NCBI GenBank assembly: GCA_036397815.1
Contig: DASWIE010000105.1
Span: 1 to 13,785 of the forward strand
Length of the DNA: 13,785 nucleotides
Origin: DASQFY01 sp036397815
Lineage (GTDB): Bacteria > Chloroflexota > Limnocylindria > QHBO01
Direction of reading: 5' to 3'
Below, piece after piece: positions 6,485 through 12,006 of the stretch. Both the position numbers and the translations under genes were made by a program. The notes beneath the pieces are model-generated. The model was not told the origin of the DNA. It searched no databases and was given only the letters and a program-made list of their open reading frames with translations. Position 1 is the first letter of the stretch; each line of letters starts with the position of its first letter.

Positions 6485-7466
6485 GTCGTAGAGCGGGTAG
6501 CACCGTTTCGCCGAAGGCCTTGATGAAGGCCGTCTGGCTGCGCCCGACATTGTGCACGTAGATCTCGTCGAAGCCCATGTCGACGAACTTCTGGATCTGC
6601 GCAGCGTGCTCGTCCAGGTCGGCGCTGATGAGCATCCGGTTGGCGAAGTTCTCGATGCGCACCAGCTTCGCCATGTTCTCGAAGTCCTCGGGGTTGCGGA
6701 TGTCCTGCTTCGGGAATGGCATCCCGCCGTTCGGCCACTCGACCAGGGCGTTGTGCTCCGCCTCCTCCTGGCTCGGCGCCCACGAGACATGGATCTGCAG
6801 CTGTGAGCGCATGGCACCCGGATCCTTGCCCGCTTCGCGGGCCCCTTCGCCGAACTTGTCCCATAGCATCTGGATCTTCTCGTCGGTGGCGCCGACGGTG
6901 ATGATCCCGTCCGCGTACTTCCCGGTGCGCTTGGCGTTGACCGGGCCGGCGGTGGCCACGTAGATCGGCACCGGCTGCTCGGGGCGGGTGTAGAGGCGCG
7001 CGGATTCGAGCGTGAAGTACTCGCCATCGTGCTTCACGACCTTGCCAGTGAAGAGCTTGGCGATCACCTCGATCGCCTCGAACAGCATCGCGCTCCGGAT
7101 CGCAACCTCCGGCCACTCGCCGCCGATGACGTGCTCGTTCAGCGCCTCGCCGGCGCCCAGCCCGAGCCAGACGCGACCCGGATACATCGCTCCCAGCGTG
7201 GCGGCGGCGTGGGCGATCACGGCCGGGTGGTAGCGAAAGCCAGGGCAGGTCACCGCGGTCCCGAACGGCAGCGACGTGCGCTGGCCAAGCGCGCCCATGA
7301 ACGCCCAGGCGAAGGCGGCTTGGCCCTGCTGTGGCGTCCAGGGCTGAAAGTGCTCGCTCACCTGGAAGCCGGCATCGAATCCGGCCGCCTCGGCCTGCTC
7401 CGCCCAGTCGAGCAGGTCGGTTGGGTGGAACTGCTCGAGCATGCACGCGTAGCCGATCTTCGTCAT
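6477..7466 (-). CDS. F420-dependent LLM-class oxidoreductase (FGD-like, TIGR03557-type)
   Basis: This is a luciferase-like monooxygenase-fold enzyme of 329 residues expected to use coenzyme F420. It resembles F420-dependent glucose-6-phosphate dehydrogenase (FGD) along its length: EQFHPTDLLDWAEQAEAAGF (11-30), SEHFQPW (37-43), FRYHPAVIAHAAATLG (77-92) and GLGAGEALNE (102-111). His39, Trp43 and Glu107 correspond to the catalytic His, Trp and Glu of FGD. The FGD phosphate-binding stretch with its TSGK segment has no clear counterpart: here the region reads DGIITVGATDEK (186-197). A substrate other than glucose 6-phosphate is therefore likely. A GCAGGGG Shine-Dalgarno site lies six bases before the ATG. 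The gene diverges from the acetyltransferase at 7521. Its presence implies that the host makes F420. Confidence 0.9.
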   Translation of the reverse strand: MTKIGYACMLEQFHPTDLLDWAEQAEAAGFDAGFQVSEHFQPWTPQQGQAAFAWAFMGALGQRTSLPFGTAVTCPGFRYHPAVIAHAAATLGAMYPGRVWLGLGAGEALNEHVIGGEWPEVAIRSAMLFEAIEVIAKLFTGKVVKHDGEYFTLESARLYTRPEQPVPIYVATAGPVNAKRTGKYADGIITVGATDEKIQMLWDKFGEGAREAGKDPGAMRSQLQIHVSWAPSQEEAEHNALVEWPNGGMPFPKQDIRNPEDFENMAKLVRIENFANRMLISADLDEHAAQIQKFVDMGFDEIYVHNVGRSQTAFIKAFGETVLPALRLT

Positions 7467-7483
7467 CGGTTGCCCCTGCTTCG

Positions 7484-7493
7484 TATGCTCATA
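7484..7493. promoter_or_regulatory. Overlapping divergent -10 elements
   Basis: The 54-base gap between the two divergent genes contains TATGCTCATA. On the plus strand TATGCT (7484-7489) could serve the acetyltransferase, giving a leader of about 25 bases with GGGGTGG at 7510-7516 as ribosome binding site. On the minus strand TATGAG (7493-7488) could serve the F420 enzyme, with a leader of about 15 bases that includes GCAGGGG. The two hexamers share two bases, so simultaneous polymerase binding would be excluded. No clear -35 boxes are seen. Confidence 0.4.
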
Positions 7494-7520
7494 AGCCTAC
7501 TCAACCCACGGGGTGGACCG

Positions 7521-8399
7521 ATGGCTCCGGTGCCGCGGCTCCGGCTCGACCGCTACGCGAGTCCGAGTGACTTTCTTGCGACGGCTGGCGCGTACCTGCA
7601 GGCGCGAGAGGCGGAGCACAACCTGATCCTCGGCATCGCCGGATGGCTGCAGGACGAACCTGGACCCGCCAACGATGCGCCTCCGCTCCTTGCCACGGTC
7701 ACCGACAGAATGCGCGTGGTGGCCGCCGCCGTGCGGACCCCTCCGCGCAACCTGGTCCTCTCCGAGGTCGATGAGCCCGTTGCCGTCGAGGCGCTGGCCG
7801 ATGGGCTGGCGGGCGAAGAGCTTCCCGGCGTCGTCGGCCCGCCCGAGGCGGTGCAGGCCTTCGCGGAGCGTTGGACCGAGCGGACCGGCGATGGGTGGGA
7901 GGTCCAGCTGCAGGAGCGCATCTTCCGACTGCGGCGCGTCGTCGCGCCACGCCCGACCCGGGGCATCGTCCGTCCGGCGGCGGTCTCCGATCGCGACCTC
8001 GTGGTGGAGTGGATCGTCGCCTTCGAGCGCGAGGCCCTGCCCGAGCACTCCCCCGCGGAGCAGGTGGCGGAAACGGTCGACGACTCGCTCGCCGGCGTCG
8101 GACGCCGGATCTTCCTGTGGGAGGACGCCGAACCGGTCTCCCTCGTGGGCGTGGGTGGTGCGACGCCGAACGGTATCAGGATCGGCCCCGTCTACACGCC
8201 GCCGCGGTTTCGTGGTCACGGCTACGCCAGCGCGCTCACCGCCACGGTCAGCCAGGCGATGCTGGATGAGGGCCGCCGTTTCTGCTTCCTCTACACCGAC
8301 CTCGCCAACCCGACCTCCAACAAGATCTATCAGGCGATCGGCTATGAGCCGGTGACCGATGCGCTGATGGTCGGCTTCATACCGCCGCGCGCGGCTTGA
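7521..8399 (+). CDS. GNAT family N-acetyltransferase (two-part)
   Basis: This 292-residue protein has a recognisable GNAT domain in its C-terminal half. It moves an acyl group from acyl-CoA to an unknown acceptor. The acetyl-CoA pyrophosphate loop is PPRFRGHGYASALT (227-240), preceded by the strand RIGPVYT, and the domain ends LANPTSNKIYQAIGYEPV (261-278), as in FR47-like acetyltransferases. Residues 1-145 are an N-terminal region with no motif I recognise; they may be a degenerate second GNAT fold (AEHNLILGIAGWLQDE and a similar beta/alpha rhythm). ATG 7521 is preferred over ATG 7485 because GGGGTGG precedes it and because the earlier ATG sits inside the presumed -10 element. The gene ends before a strong hairpin at 8407. 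Confidence 0.85.
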   Translation: MAPVPRLRLDRYASPSDFLATAGAYLQAREAEHNLILGIAGWLQDEPGPANDAPPLLATVTDRMRVVAAAVRTPPRNLVLSEVDEPVAVEALADGLAGEELPGVVGPPEAVQAFAERWTERTGDGWEVQLQERIFRLRRVVAPRPTRGIVRPAAVSDRDLVVEWIVAFEREALPEHSPAEQVAETVDDSLAGVGRRIFLWEDAEPVSLVGVGGATPNGIRIGPVYTPPRFRGHGYASALTATVSQAMLDEGRRFCFLYTDLANPTSNKIYQAIGYEPVTDALMVGFIPPRAA

Positions 8400-8406
8400 A
8401 ACGAAG

Positions 8407-8437
8407 GAGCCCGCCCCGCTCACCGCGGGACGGGCTC
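8407..8437. terminator. Hairpin terminator between convergent genes
   Basis: The arms at 8407-8419 and 8425-8437 form a 13-bp stem with one mismatch and a 5-base TCACC loop. It lies between the stop of the acetyltransferase and the stop of the opposing secreted-protein gene. On the minus strand the stem is followed by CTTCGTTTC, a weak T-rich run; on the plus strand no T tract follows. It is probably bidirectional, and better as a terminator for the minus-strand gene. Confidence 0.7.
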
Positions 8438-8459
8438 GTGCTCGAAGGGTTGGAATGGG

Positions 8460-9170
8460 TCAGCTGGCCTCGCCTTGGCCCTCCCGGTCGCCGGGGCCCG
8501 GTCCGTGCCTTCCGCCGAGCGGCGGGAACTGGTTCGACTGCAGCGCCTGCTCCAGGTTTGCGAGCCGCTCGTCGGCGCGCTCCTGGGTGATCTTGCCCGC
8601 CTCGACGAGGGCGTCCAGGTCGGCCTTGGCGGCGTCCAGGATCGCCTGGCTGACCACCTCGTAATCGACGCCCTGGTCCTGGGCGATCTGCCGCAGCGAG
8701 TCGCCGTCACGCAGCGCACCGGTCAGCTCAGCCGGCTCCATGCCCAGCGCCTCCGAGGCCGCGGTTACCCAGTCGAGGCGGAAGTCGGCTCGTGCCGCGT
8801 GGCGTCCCCAGGCGTGGAAGCCCGCGCCCAGCAGACGGCATCCGTCGCCATCGGCGTTCTCGACCTGCTCCTTCATGCGCGCAGCGATGTCCTCCGGCAG
8901 GTCGCCGTTGGCAACCGCGGCGTCGATCGCGGCGATGGTTGCCGCCTTTGCCGCCGGGACGAGGTCGTCGGCCGACACGCCGAGCTCGGCGGCAAACGCG
9001 TCCTTCCAGGTCTGGCAGTAGGCGGCCGCGTCCACCTCCTGGGCGTCGCCCGTCGTGGTCGTGCCGGAGGGCGAGGCCGGAGCTGCCGCGACAGCGCTGA
9101 TCAGCGTGCCGCCCACCAGCGCGGCGGTGACCAGGCCGCCCGCCAGGCCAAGCGTCTTCATGGTCTTCAT
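8460..9170 (-). CDS. Secreted helical protein with two DUF2680-like repeats
   Basis: This 236-residue exported protein has the signal peptide MKTMKTLGLAGG (then a hydrophobic run to about residue 29), with a likely cleavage after ISAVA-A. A Thr/Ser-rich linker follows (31-43). Two related helical units are visible. The first is AFAAELGVSADDLVPAAKAA (59-78), then a DAAVANGDLPEDIAARM turn. The second is AASEALGMEPAELTGALRDG (137-156), then LDALVEAGKITQERADERL. The pattern ALG-(x)-ExL...LD..V..G.I..E.AD resembles DUF2680-type secreted proteins of Gram-positive and Chloroflexota bacteria. Cys52 and Cys111 might pair. The C-terminus is a Gly/Pro/Arg-rich tail. GAGAGG lies ten bases before ATG 9170. 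It diverges from a two-component system across a gap with tandem 11-bp repeats, so it may be a target of that system. Function unknown. Confidence 0.85.
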   Translation of the reverse strand: MKTMKTLGLAGGLVTAALVGGTLISAVAAAPASPSGTTTTGDAQEVDAAAYCQTWKDAFAAELGVSADDLVPAAKAATIAAIDAAVANGDLPEDIAARMKEQVENADGDGCRLLGAGFHAWGRHAARADFRLDWVTAASEALGMEPAELTGALRDGDSLRQIAQDQGVDYEVVSQAILDAAKADLDALVEAGKITQERADERLANLEQALQSNQFPPLGGRHGPGPGDREGQGEAS

Positions 9171-9232
9171 CGGTCGATGTCCTCTCGTGATCGGGTTGGA
9201 GACTGATCGCGAGCTCCAGCATCCGTACTGGC

Positions 9233-9254
9233 GGTCAAGATCGGGTCAAGATCG
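9233..9254. promoter_or_regulatory. Tandem 11-bp direct repeats, probable response-regulator operator
   Basis: GGTCAAGATCG occurs twice without a gap (9233-9243 and 9244-9254). Each copy reads CGATCTTGACC on the other strand. OmpR/PhoB-family regulators bind head-to-tail half-sites spaced one helical turn (about 10-11 bp) apart, and this lies in the gap just upstream of such a regulator. On the minus strand each repeat embeds TTGACC, so the site may overlap the -35 of the divergent secreted-protein gene. Confidence 0.6.
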
Positions 9255-9264
9255 TGCCCATCGG

Positions 9265-9306
9265 TCTTGACATCGTCTGAACTGCCGCATGGCTACGATG
9301 CGCGGC
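9265..9306 (+). promoter_or_regulatory. Promoter region of the two-component operon
   Basis: TCTTGAC (9265-9271) is an inverted copy of the repeat core and contains the -35-like TTGACA (9267-9272). At 17 bases follows TGGCTA (9290-9295), a weak -10. Alternatively TACGAT (9294-9299) with seven bases to ATG 9307 matches the leaderless pattern seen elsewhere, but is then 21 bases from TTGACA. Either way the transcript would start close to 9302-9307, which favours ATG 9307 over ATG 9289 as the translation start. Confidence 0.45.
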
Positions 9307-10017
9307 ATGACGAGCGCGCGGATCCTGGTCGTGGAGGACGAGCCGCGCCTGCGCGAGCTGCTGCGGCTCTACCTCGAGCGGGAGGGCCATCGGGTGACCG
9401 ATGTCGGCGATGGAACGGCCGCCCTCGCGGCGTTCGATGCCGATGGTGCTGATCTCGTGATCCTCGATCTCATGCTGCCCGGCATGCAGGGCGAAGTCGT
9501 GCTCGAGGCGATGCGCGAGGCCGGCGACGTCCCGGTCCTGATCACCAGCGCGAAGCGCTCGGACGCGGAGCGGATCGCCGGCCTGCGGCTGGGGGCTGAC
9601 GACTACCTCGGCAAGCCGTTCAATCCACACGAGCTGACCGCCCGGGTGGCGGCGATCCTGCGCCGAACACGGGCGTCGCTCCCAGCCGACGAAGCGATCC
9701 TCTCGCTGGCCGAGGGACGGCTGGTGCTCGACCCGAGCTCGCGACGCTACACCCTGGCCGATGGCGCGGCCGGCCGCCTCACCCCGGGCGAGACGGCGCT
9801 GCTGGTGGCCCTGGCACGCCGGCCCGGCGCGGTCCTCACCCGCGAGCAGCTGCTGGTGGCCGTGGCCCGTCGGCCCGAGGAGGTGTACGAGCGGGTGGTC
9901 GACGTCCACGTCGCCAACCTGCGCAAGAAGCTCGGCGACGACGCGGGAGCGCCGTGGCTTATCGAGACGATCCCGACCACCGGCTACCGCCTGGTGGCGC
10001 GCCGGGATCCCGCATGA
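9307..10017 (+). CDS. OmpR/PhoB-family DNA-binding response regulator
   Basis: This two-domain response regulator has 236 residues. The receiver domain (5-120) has the acidic pair Glu10-Asp11, phospho-acceptor Asp54 in VILDLMLPGMQG, Thr80-Ser81 and Lys103 in LGKPFNPHEL. The C-terminal winged-helix domain (about 137-232) shows LTPGETALLVALARRPG, LTREQLL, VDVHVANLRKKLGD and the terminal IETIPTTGYRLV hairpin of the OmpR family. ATG 9289 and ATG 9298 are in frame, but the domain begins right after ATG 9307 and the upstream promoter fits that start. The stop overlaps the kinase start (ATGA), marking a cognate pair. Tandem 11-bp repeats just upstream suggest autoregulation and control of the divergent secreted protein. 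Confidence 0.95.
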   Translation: MTSARILVVEDEPRLRELLRLYLEREGHRVTDVGDGTAALAAFDADGADLVILDLMLPGMQGEVVLEAMREAGDVPVLITSAKRSDAERIAGLRLGADDYLGKPFNPHELTARVAAILRRTRASLPADEAILSLAEGRLVLDPSSRRYTLADGAAGRLTPGETALLVALARRPGAVLTREQLLVAVARRPEEVYERVVDVHVANLRKKLGDDAGAPWLIETIPTTGYRLVARRDPA

Positions 10018-11342
10018 GCACACGGCCGCGCGGCCAGCCGCTCTCCATCCGGCTGGCGCTGCTCCTCTCGGTGGCAGTGCTCGCCGTCCTGCTCGTCACC
10101 GGGGTGGCGGTCAACCGGCTGGTGAGCCGCTCGCTCGAGCAGGAGCTGACCGCCGTGCAGCGCGAGCGGCTGACGATCGCGGCCGGGTCGCTGGCGGACG
10201 TGAACCTGGACACGCCGCGCGGGCGCCGGTTCGCGGAGATGCAGCTGCAGCGGGTGGCGCTCGCCATTCGCGGGCGGGCGGAGCTGATCGACGCCGAGGG
10301 CCGAGTGCTGGCGGCCCGCGGCCAGCTGCCGCCCGGCGCGCAGTCGGACCGGATCGAGGAGCCGATCCCCGGCGGCGGCGGGCTCACGCTGGCCCTCCTG
10401 GTTCCCAGCGCGGACCAGGCCTTCCTGCGGGTCTTCAACGCGACCCTGCTGATCGCCGGCGTGCTGGCGGTGCTCGCCCTGATCGCCGTGGCCGCGGTCC
10501 TCTCGGACCGCCTCACCCGCCCGCTGCGCGAAGTTGCGGCGGCCGCCCGAAGGCTCGGTGCGGGGGACCTGGCCGCGCGGGCGGCCGGCGGGTCGGACCG
10601 GGAGTCGGCCGAGCTTGCCGAAGCCTTCAACGCCATGGCAGCACGCCTGGAACGTTCCGAGGCGCTGCGACGCCGCGCGGCGAGCGACATGGCACACGAC
10701 CTCGCCACGCCGGCGACCGTCCTGGAATCGCAGCTGCAGGCGATGGTCGACGGGGTGGTCCCGGCCGATCGAGAGCAGCTCGAGCGCGCACGCGCCGCGG
10801 CCGGCGCAATGAGCGGGGTGATCGTGCAGCTGCGTGAGCTGGTCGACGTCGAGGGCGCCGTCCTCCAGCGGCGGGTCGTGCGCATCACGGTCGCCGACCT
10901 GTTGGCCGAGGCGCGGCAGACGCTGGAGCCGCTCTTCCGCGAGCGGGGCGTGGAGCTGGCGGTGGCCGAGGCCCCACCGCTGGCGGTCGAGGTGGACGTC
11001 ACCCAGGTCGGCCGCGCGCTCCGCAACGTGCTGACGAATGCGGCGCAGCACTCACTGCCCGGCGCGACGGTCCGCGTCAGCGCGGAGGCGACCCCGTCCA
11101 GCGTCATCATCCGTGTCGCCGACGCCGGCAGCGGAATCGCCACGGAAGACCTGCCTCACGTGTTCGAGCGGTTCTACCGAGCCGACCCGGCTCGTGCCGG
11201 GGCCGAGCCGCGCGGCGGCAGCGGGATCGGGCTGACCATCGCGCGCGAGCTGCTGGCCGCGAACAGCGGAGCCATCAGCGTCGAACGAACCGGCCCGGAC
11301 GGGACGACCTTCGCGATCGCGCTGCCGGGCACGCGGGGCTAG
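10014..11342 (+). CDS. Membrane sensor histidine kinase (HAMP, HisKA, HATPase)
   Basis: This is the sensor partner of the preceding regulator, 442 residues. TM1 is at about 12-34, followed by a short extracytoplasmic sensor region (about 35-140). TM2 is at about 142-163, followed by HAMP (about 164-215). The dimerisation/H-box reads SDMAHDLATPATVLESQL with phospho-acceptor His228; here the usual HELRTPL has become HDLATPA, lacking the conserved Arg. The ATPase domain keeps N-box NVLTNAAQHS (338-347), G1 DAGSGI (370-375), F-box FERFY (384-388) and G2 GGSGIGLTIA (401-410), so it should be active. Four-base overlap with the regulator gene shows translational coupling. The stop lies in CTAG, shared with the stop of the opposing acetyltransferase gene. 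The signal sensed is unknown. Confidence 0.94.
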   Translation: MSTRPRGQPLSIRLALLLSVAVLAVLLVTGVAVNRLVSRSLEQELTAVQRERLTIAAGSLADVNLDTPRGRRFAEMQLQRVALAIRGRAELIDAEGRVLAARGQLPPGAQSDRIEEPIPGGGGLTLALLVPSADQAFLRVFNATLLIAGVLAVLALIAVAAVLSDRLTRPLREVAAAARRLGAGDLAARAAGGSDRESAELAEAFNAMAARLERSEALRRRAASDMAHDLATPATVLESQLQAMVDGVVPADREQLERARAAAGAMSGVIVQLRELVDVEGAVLQRRVVRITVADLLAEARQTLEPLFRERGVELAVAEAPPLAVEVDVTQVGRALRNVLTNAAQHSLPGATVRVSAEATPSSVIIRVADAGSGIATEDLPHVFERFYRADPARAGAEPRGGSGIGLTIARELLAANSGAISVERTGPDGTTFAIALPGTRG

Positions 11343-11941
11343 GTCTGGGCCGCGGGCTCCCACGCGCGGCGGCGCTCGAGGGCGAGCCACTGCCCCCGGA
11401 GAATCGACATGACGTGGACGTCGTGGTGCACACCGCGATGGAACCGCGCGTGGCGCAGGATCGCATCGGTCTGGAAGCCGGCCTTCTCGTAGGAACGACG
11501 GGCGCGCTCGTTGTAGTCGAACACGTGCAGGTAGGTCCGCTCCAGCCGCAGCTCGCCGAAGCCGAAGTCGACCAGGCAGTTGAGCGCATCGGTCCCCAGG
11601 CCCTGGCCCAGCAAGCGCCGATCGCCGATGAAGATGGCCACCTCGGCGCTGCCGTTCTCGCGGTCGACGTCGCGCAGGACCGCGCCGCCGATGCGCCGAT
11701 CGTCGGCCAGCAGCGAGATGTTGAAGGGGAACACCGTCTTGCCCGCCTGCGCCATGAACTCCTCGGCAAAGCGGGTCGCCCCGTCGCGGCTGATCGGCGA
11801 CTTGATCCCCATGAAGTGGCCGATCTCGGCGTCGCTCAGCCACGCCCCGTCGGCGACGATGTGCTCCTTGTCGGTGGCGCCCAGCCAGACCCGTTCGCCG
11901 CGCAGCATCGGCTCGGGCTGGGGTGCCTCCGGGTCGGACAT
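11339..11941 (-). CDS. GNAT family N-acetyltransferase (RimJ/RimL-type)
   Basis: This 200-residue acetyltransferase has the Acetyltransf_3 (RimJ/RimL/SpeG-like) layout. It opens LRGERVWLGATDKEH (13-27), has the core strand SAEVAIFIGD (98-107) and the acetyl-CoA loop RRLLGQGLGTDAL (108-120). ERTYLHVFDYNERARRSYEKAGF (in part; 134-156) is the usual C-terminal motif, and it ends HDVHVMSILRGQW. Members acetylate protein N-termini, polyamines or small molecules; the substrate here is unknown. Possible starts are ATG 11953, 11950 and 11941. The last is chosen because TATGAT lies exactly seven bases before it and covers the other two ATGs. The reading frame is open to 12142 but that part overlaps the divergent gene and is Arg/Ser-rich noise. 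Confidence 0.9.
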   Translation of the reverse strand: MSDPEAPQPEPMLRGERVWLGATDKEHIVADGAWLSDAEIGHFMGIKSPISRDGATRFAEEFMAQAGKTVFPFNISLLADDRRIGGAVLRDVDRENGSAEVAIFIGDRRLLGQGLGTDALNCLVDFGFGELRLERTYLHVFDYNERARRSYEKAGFQTDAILRHARFHRGVHHDVHVMSILRGQWLALERRRAWEPAAQT

Positions 11942-11954
11942 GGCGCGCATCATA
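11942..11954 (-). promoter_or_regulatory. Putative -10 element for leaderless acetyltransferase transcript
   Basis: On the minus strand TATGAT (11954-11949) is followed by seven bases and ATG 11941. It is the best -10 match among the leaderless-type starts here. No Shine-Dalgarno site or good -35 is visible. It sets the translation start of the gene. Confidence 0.5.
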
Positions 11955-11968
11955 GCCGTGGTGGCCGG

Positions 11969-11997
11969 TTGCACCCTGCTCGGCCGCCGCGTACCGT
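11969..11997 (+). promoter_or_regulatory. Putative promoter of the two-ATPase operon
   Basis: TTGCAC (11969-11974), 17 bases, then TACCGT (11992-11997), with nine bases to ATG 12007. The transcript would start two or three bases before the start codon, that is nearly leaderless. There is no Shine-Dalgarno site. The match to consensus is modest. Confidence 0.4.
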
Positions 11998-12006
11998 GGC
12001 CCCACC

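Noticed and set aside
6079..7446. Minus-strand frame of 455 codons spanning the SIMPL and F420 genes
   Set aside because: It is in a different frame from the F420 enzyme, is Arg/Gly-rich, and contains no family motif.
8407..8437. The hairpin as part of a repeat family or mobile-element end
   Set aside because: Only one copy is seen, located exactly between two convergent stops, which is explained by transcription termination.
9289..9306. Earlier ATG codons (9289, 9298) as start of the response regulator
   Set aside because: They lie on or next to the likely -10 element, there is no Shine-Dalgarno site, and the receiver domain begins directly after ATG 9307.
9959..11143. Long minus-strand open frames opposite the sensor kinase
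   Set aside because: Ser/Arg/Ala-rich noise; the plus strand shows complete kinase motifs throughout.
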